This document shows positions 59,987 to 64,000 of a DNA stretch of 64,000 bases, one piece after another (position 1 is the stretch's first letter; every line of letters begins with the position of its first letter). Source of the DNA: Pseudodonghicola xiamenensis DSM 18339 (GTDB lineage Bacteria; Pseudomonadota; Alphaproteobacteria; Rhodobacterales; Rhodobacteraceae). A model generated the notes under the pieces. That model was given only the letters and a program-made list of their open reading frames with translations. It had not been told where the DNA came from and did not search any database. The DNA lies in contig NZ_AUBS01000008.1 of assembly GCF_000429365.1 (NCBI RefSeq), positions 94,346 through 158,345 on the forward strand, read 5' to 3'. The translations under genes and the position numbers were made by a program.

Positions 59987-61387
59987 ATGCCAATCCCCAA
60001 GGACCACATCGTGACCTATTTCAAAGAAATCCTGATCACCGTGATCGCGCTGATCGCGATCTCCATCTCTCTCACCCTGCCCGGCGGATTGGATCAGAGC
60101 CAATCGCTGACCTTCGGGATCGTGCTGATCACCCTAGGGCTCTGGGCCACGGGGATCGTGCCGGGCTATGTCGCCTCGACCTTCTTCTTCACCGCGCTGC
60201 TGCTGCTGAACCTGGCGCCGCCGACGGTGGTCTTCTCCGGCTTCACCTCGACCGCGATGTGGCTGATCGTGACCGGCTTCGTCATCGGGGCCGCGATCAC
60301 CCATTCGGGGCTGGGGGTGCGGATCGGAGCGATCGCACAGCCGCATCTGTCGAAAAGCTATCCAATGCTGATCGGCGGGCTGATGCTGATCGGGGCGCTG
60401 ATGGGGTTCATCATGCCCTCCTCGATGGGGCGCGCAGCGGCGCTGGTGCCGGTGGGCATGGCGTTGGCCGATGTGCTTGGGTTGGAGAAGGGCAACAAGG
60501 GACGCACCGGCGTCGCCGTCGTCGTGGCCTTCGGCACCAATATGCCCAGCTTTGCCATCCTGCCGTCGAACATCCCCAATATCGTGATGTCGGGCATGGC
60601 CGAACGGACCTGGGGGCTTCACTTCGGCTATGCCGATTATCTGCTGCTGCATTACCCCGTCCTGGGGATCGTCAAGGGCATCGCCATCGTGCTTCTGGTG
60701 CTGCTCTATTTCCCGGCGAAGCTGACGCTGACCCCACCGGCGCCCGACCCCACCGCCCCCCATGCCGCCCGCCGTCAGGCCCTGCTGCTGGGGGTGCTGC
60801 TGATCACCGTGGCGCTCTGGGCCACCGACCAGCTCCACGGGGTGAACGCCGCCTGGATCGGGCTGGCCACGACGCTGGTACTGATGGTGCCGCAATTCGG
60901 CTTCGTGCCGCCGCCTGTGTTCAAGGGCGCCATCGACTTCGGCATGCTGCTCTTCGTCTCGGGCGCACTTGCACTGGGGGCCGTCGTCACCTCCACCGGT
61001 CTTGGCCCGGTGATCGCCCGACACGTCGTTTCGGCGCTGCCGCTGGAGGAGGGCCGGCAATTCCTGAACTTCCTGTCGCTATCGACGCTGGGGATCGTCA
61101 CCAGCATCTTCACCACCATGGCCGGGTTGCCTGCGGTCCTGGGACCGATGGCGCAGGATCTGGCCAGAGCCACCGGCTTTTCCATCGAAACGGTGATGAT
61201 GACCCAGGTGATCGGGTTTTCGACGGTCTTCTTCCCCTATCAGATCAGCCCGCTGATCGTCGCGATGGGGCTCGCCGGCGAATCCACCCGGCCGCTGCTG
61301 AAAATGACCCTGTCGCTGGTGGTGCTGACCTTCGTGATCTTCATCCCGCTCGATTACCTCTGGTGGCGGCTGCTGGGCTGGATCTGA
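59987..61387 (+). CDS. DASS-family (SLC13) anion:cation symporter
   Basis: A 466-residue polytopic transporter. It has the family features STAMWLIVTGFVIGAAIT, the SSMGRAAALVPVGMALAD motif (SNT-like) and FGTNMPSFAILPSN, and a repeated second half (GFSTVFFPYQISP). DASS members import sulfate, dicarboxylates, citrate or tricarballylate with sodium. The substrate is not evident. A weak AGGAC site precedes the ATG. Confidence 0.88.
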   Translation: MPIPKDHIVTYFKEILITVIALIAISISLTLPGGLDQSQSLTFGIVLITLGLWATGIVPGYVASTFFFTALLLLNLAPPTVVFSGFTSTAMWLIVTGFVIGAAITHSGLGVRIGAIAQPHLSKSYPMLIGGLMLIGALMGFIMPSSMGRAAALVPVGMALADVLGLEKGNKGRTGVAVVVAFGTNMPSFAILPSNIPNIVMSGMAERTWGLHFGYADYLLLHYPVLGIVKGIAIVLLVLLYFPAKLTLTPPAPDPTAPHAARRQALLLGVLLITVALWATDQLHGVNAAWIGLATTLVLMVPQFGFVPPPVFKGAIDFGMLLFVSGALALGAVVTSTGLGPVIARHVVSALPLEEGRQFLNFLSLSTLGIVTSIFTTMAGLPAVLGPMAQDLARATGFSIETVMMTQVIGFSTVFFPYQISPLIVAMGLAGESTRPLLKMTLSLVVLTFVIFIPLDYLWWRLLGWI

Positions 61388-61432
61388 CGAAGACCGGGGA
61401 AGGACACTTCCCGACCACCGCCACCGCAGCAT

Positions 61433-61454
61433 CCGCCCGGCCTGCGCCGGGCGG
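61433..61454. terminator. Hairpin between DASS transporter and second pirin
   Basis: CCGCCCGGC and GCCGGGCGG form a 9-bp stem with a 4-nt loop between convergent genes. There is no strong T-run. Confidence 0.55.
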
Positions 61455-61461
61455 GCCCGGA

Positions 61462-62424
61462 TCAGAGCTTGATCTTCATGCGGTCCATGTCGGGAGTGAT
61501 CGGAATGAATTCCTCGGTATCACCAACCGGCAGATGGAACGGCCCACCGGTGAAATCCTCGGCCTTCCAGGCCGCCTTGGCCGCTTCGATCTTCTCGGGC
61601 GAGGAAGAGACGAAATTCCACCAGACATAGCGCGGGCCATTCAGCGTCTCGCCCCCCAGGGCCATCAGCCGAGCGCCCTCGGGGCCCGCCTTGACGGTGA
61701 TCCGGTCACCCGGGCGAAACACCATCATGCGGCCGGCCTCGAACCGTTCGCCGGCGACGTCGATGGCACCCGAGGTGATATAGAGCCCCCGGTCCTCGTG
61801 ATCGTCGGGCAGCGGGAAGGCGCCGCCGGGGGCAAGCGTCACATCGGCGTAGAAGATCTCGCTTTGCATGGTGACCGGCGATTTCGCGCCCCAGCCGGTG
61901 CCCAGGATCAACCGCGCCTCGGCGCCGGCATAATCCAGAAGCGGCAGCGCCTCCTTGCCGTGGTGTTCGAAATCGGGGGCCATATCCTCGCGATCCTCGG
62001 GCAGCGCCACCCAGGTCTGGATGCCGAACAGGCTGCTGCGCCCCTTGCGGGTCTCGGCGCTGGTGCGTTCGGAATGTGTCACCCCCTTGCCCGCCAGCAT
62101 CCAGTTCACCTCGCCGGGATAGATCATCTGATGGGTGCCGATGCTGTCGCGATGTTCGAATTCGCCCTGATAGAGGTAGGTCACCGTACCGAGCCCGATA
62201 TGCGGGTGCGGCCGCACGTCGATGCCGCCATCGGTGATGAATTCAGCCGGCCCCATCTGGTCGAAGAAGATGAAGGGGCCGACCATCTGGCGCCGCGACG
62301 ACGGCAGCGCGCGACGCACTTCGAAGCCGCCCAGATCGCGGGCGCGCGGGATGATCAGCGTCTCGATACTGTCGAGCTTGCCGGCCTCGGGGCAATTGGG
62401 GTCAAGTGTCGGGTTCCAGCTCAT
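61462..62424 (-). CDS. Pirin family protein (second copy)
   Basis: A 320-residue pirin with the metal motif RPHPHIGLGTVTYLY and the GEVNWMLAGKGVTHSE segment. It is distinct in sequence from the pirin at 50791-51702. It is downstream of a GNAT gene and a truncated hydrolase on the same strand, which suggests an operon whose 5' end was cut by an insertion sequence. Confidence 0.9.
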   Translation of the reverse strand: MSWNPTLDPNCPEAGKLDSIETLIIPRARDLGGFEVRRALPSSRRQMVGPFIFFDQMGPAEFITDGGIDVRPHPHIGLGTVTYLYQGEFEHRDSIGTHQMIYPGEVNWMLAGKGVTHSERTSAETRKGRSSLFGIQTWVALPEDREDMAPDFEHHGKEALPLLDYAGAEARLILGTGWGAKSPVTMQSEIFYADVTLAPGGAFPLPDDHEDRGLYITSGAIDVAGERFEAGRMMVFRPGDRITVKAGPEGARLMALGGETLNGPRYVWWNFVSSSPEKIEAAKAAWKAEDFTGGPFHLPVGDTEEFIPITPDMDRMKIKL

Positions 62425-62469
62425 GTCGGTATCCTCTTTGGTCGTTAGGGTGGTCGTCGGGTCGGTCCG

Positions 62470-62769
62470 TCACCACTGGATGACGTCGGCCCAGTCGTCG
62501 CGATGCTTCATCGTCTGCGCCCGGACATAGGGGCAAAGCGGCACGATGCGCTGGCCCGCCGCGCGGGCGTCCGCGATCAGACGATCGGCCAATTGCCGCG
62601 CCACGCCAAGCCCCCGCATGCTGTCGGGCACAAAGGTGTGATCGGCGATGATCAGTTTCGGCGTGACCTTGGAGATGGTCAGTTCGCCTTCCTCGGCGAT
62701 ACCCTCGACCCGGGTAGCATAGCGCGCCTTGCTGTCGGTATCGCTGCGGGTGATGTTCACGTCACTCAT
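62470..62769 (-). CDS. GNAT-like N-acetyltransferase, YjdJ type
   Basis: A 99-residue minimal GNAT-fold protein. The HTFVPDSMRGLGVARQLADRLIADARAAGQRIVPLCPYV region carries the acetyl-CoA-binding R/Q-x-x-G-x-G/A motif and the family's typical C-terminal Cys-Pro-Tyr. Small YjdJ-like members have no known substrate. It lies between the second pirin and the truncated hydrolase. Confidence 0.88.
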   Translation of the reverse strand: MSDVNITRSDTDSKARYATRVEGIAEEGELTISKVTPKLIIADHTFVPDSMRGLGVARQLADRLIADARAAGQRIVPLCPYVRAQTMKHRDDWADVIQW

Positions 62770-62829
62770 TCTCAGTCTCCCTCCTGGGTGAAGCGGCCCC
62801 GCCCTCAGGCGGGACCACGGGTTTGGATG

Positions 62830-63434
62830 TCAGGTCGCGGTCAGCAGATGCCGCAGTGCCTCCGCCTCGGCCGGGCGCAGCTCGTGCCCGCCGGGGTGGA
62901 TTTCAGTTGCGACCAGGGCGCCTTCCGCCCCGAACCAGTCGATCAGCCGCTGGCTGAGCGGCCAGGGGCTGATCGGGTCATTCCGTCCGGCGGTGATCAG
63001 CACCCGCCGCCCCGCGAGCCCGGCGACAAGCGCCGGTTGCCAGGGGATCAGCGGATGCGGCAACCCGACCCGATCGAAGAGATCCGGCCGCGCCATCACC
63101 ACCGAGACCAGGATATTCGCCCCGTTGGAATAGCCGAAGCCGAAAATCGGTGCGCTCGGATGCGCCGCCTTGTGGGCGACCACGAAACCGGCCATCCGCT
63201 CGGTCGCCCGGGCCAGATCGGCCATGTCATAGACACCTTCTCCGGTCCGTCGGAAAAAGCGCGCCGCCCCCATCTCGGCCACATCGCCGCGGGGCGAGAT
63301 CACGCCAGCCCCCGGCGCGATCTCACGTGTGAAGCCGAAGAACTGATGTTCATCGCCGCCGGTGCCGTGAAAGGCGAAGATCAGCGGCGCGCCCGCGGTC
63401 GCCGGCGGCTGGGTCCACGCGGTGTAGGAGGGCT
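62830..63434 (-). pseudogene. Alpha/beta hydrolase (carboxylesterase/phospholipase type), 5' end lost to IS insertion
   Basis: The intact part encodes an esterase-like protein: oxyanion region HGTGGDEHQFFGF, the nucleophile elbow GFGYSNGANI, an Asp in GRNDPISPWP and His in PGGHELRP. In-frame sequence runs to a stop at 63444 that lies in IS DNA, and no plausible native start remains. The nearest internal GTG (63303) would leave a protein without the oxyanion loop. The native N-terminus was probably separated by the IS5-type element. The gene is likely non-functional. Confidence 0.75.
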
Positions 63435-64000
63435 TGTTGCGCTATTCGGCGCTGAGATTGAGCTGCCCCTTTCCCTGCTGGCTTCAGGCGGCGACTTCGG
63501 TTTCGGCTCTTCCGAGGGCCGAGCAGCGATTCATGATAGCAATGCGGATCTGGATTTCAGCGGTTTGGCAGTCGGGATCGCGTGACATGATCCGTTCGCC
63601 GAAGAGCTTGAGGCGGTTCATCTGCGCCTCGACGCGGCTTCGGGCATGATAGCCTGTCCATTTCTTCCAGAGAGCCCGGCCCAGACATCGGGTCGCTCGC
63701 AGGCTCTCATTGCGCGAGATCGCGGCGGGGCAATCGGGTTTCCACCCGCGGCCGTTCCGTCGGATCGGGATGATCGGCTCCACGTCGCGCTCAAGGATCG
63801 CAGCATGGCAGCGGCGCGTATCGTAGGCTCCGTCCGCAGTGACCGTCTCGATATCCTCTGTGGCCGGGATCTGCGACAGCAACTCCGGCAGGATCGGGCT
63901 GTCGCCTTGTCGGCTGGAGGTAAACTCGACAGCACGGATATCACCTGTCGTGGTGTCCATCGCCAGGTGAACCTTGCGCCACTCCCGCCTGCGCGTCGCA
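63431..64000 (-). mobile_element. IS5-family insertion sequence, incomplete at window edge
   Basis: The left end of the element is near 63431, where the hydrolase homology stops and GGCTTGTTGCGC begins, a terminal sequence typical of IS5-like elements. The transposase runs off the right edge, so the opposite inverted repeat and target duplication cannot be seen. Its position in the hydrolase gene shows it is an insertion after that gene existed. Confidence 0.75.
63484..64000 (-). CDS. IS5-family transposase, partial
   Basis: The C-terminal part of a DDE transposase, open to the window edge. The three acidic residues are visible: Asp of HLAMDTTTG, Asp in VTADGAYDTRR and Glu in YHARSRVEAQMNRLK. 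The N-terminal DNA-binding region lies outside. The stretch RRREWRKVHLAM at the edge is in frame, so the sequence is not obviously interrupted. An alternative shorter start at 63960 is internal to the gene. Confidence 0.88.
   Translation of the reverse strand, partial: ATRRREWRKVHLAMDTTTGDIRAVEFTSSRQGDSPILPELLSQIPATEDIETVTADGAYDTRRCHAAILERDVEPIIPIRRNGRGWKPDCPAAISRNESLRATRCLGRALWKKWTGYHARSRVEAQMNRLKLFGERIMSRDPDCQTAEIQIRIAIMNRCSALGRAETEVAA

Noticed and set aside
1..64000. tRNA or rRNA genes
   Set aside because: No T-loop-like GGTTCGA motif in tRNA context and no rRNA signature was noticed on reading; this was not checked with a covariance model.

Overview
The window is chromosomal DNA of a high-GC alphaproteobacterium, most likely a member of the Rhodobacteraceae (Roseobacter group). 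The support is: phaZ divergent from phaC-phaP; nrdR-ribD-ribE-ribB-ribH-nusB in one string; dnaG-rpoD; homoserine dehydrogenase preceded by a small exported protein; and a GC-rich interspersed repeat. No rRNA, tRNA, CRISPR array, prophage or plasmid functions were seen. Most of the window is ordinary core and accessory metabolism. The only mobile element is an IS5-family copy at the right edge.

Layout. 0-3.9 kb: polyhydroxyalkanoate module (phasin, synthase, depolymerase), with two PhaR-type operators upstream of phaP. 3.9-6.7 kb: a glycosyltransferase and two alpha/beta hydrolases, one lacking its catalytic serine. 6.8-16 kb: a large minus-strand operon, pxpA, biotin carrier, biotin carboxylase, pxpB, pxpC, TorT-like binding protein, sugar-type ABC ATPase and permease, with a divergent LysR regulator. 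16-18 kb: an electrophile/peroxide-stress operon (NemR-like TetR, Ohr, MDR reductase). 18.1-24.2 kb: a phosphonate module (phnW, phnX, amidase, phosphonate-monoester-hydrolase-like sulfatase) with a divergent LysR. 24.4-26 kb: acyl-CoA dehydrogenase and a small membrane protein. 26.2-36 kb: riboflavin genes and nusB/nrdR, interrupted by a capsule-export block (kpsS-like, export lipoprotein, kpsC-like) on the opposite strand. 36-40.6 kb: RTX-repeat protein, YjbQ, HxlR/QorB pair and two paralogous exported proteins. 40.8-46.9 kb: rpoD, dnaG, a small exported protein and glutamate dehydrogenase. 47-50 kb: a TadG/TadE-like secretion or pilus trio. 50-63 kb: two pirins, TetR, hom, a P-type ATPase, a hydroxyacid dehydrogenase, MAPEG, AraC and a DASS transporter. 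63-64 kb: an alpha/beta hydrolase truncated by the IS5-type insertion.

Two regions deserve most attention. The 6.8-16 kb operon combines a free-standing biotin carboxylase and biotin carrier with PxpB/PxpC. These two are homologues of the carboxyltransferase part of urea carboxylase, so the set could form a split biotin-dependent carboxylase acting on a lactam or amide imported by the linked ABC system. The 18-24 kb operon places two hydrolases (an amidase and a phosphonate-ester hydrolase) beside PhnW/PhnX, which suggests a route that releases 2-aminoethylphosphonate from N-acyl or ester conjugates before degradation.

All functional calls rest on motif and family recognition from the translated sequence. 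No database search was run.
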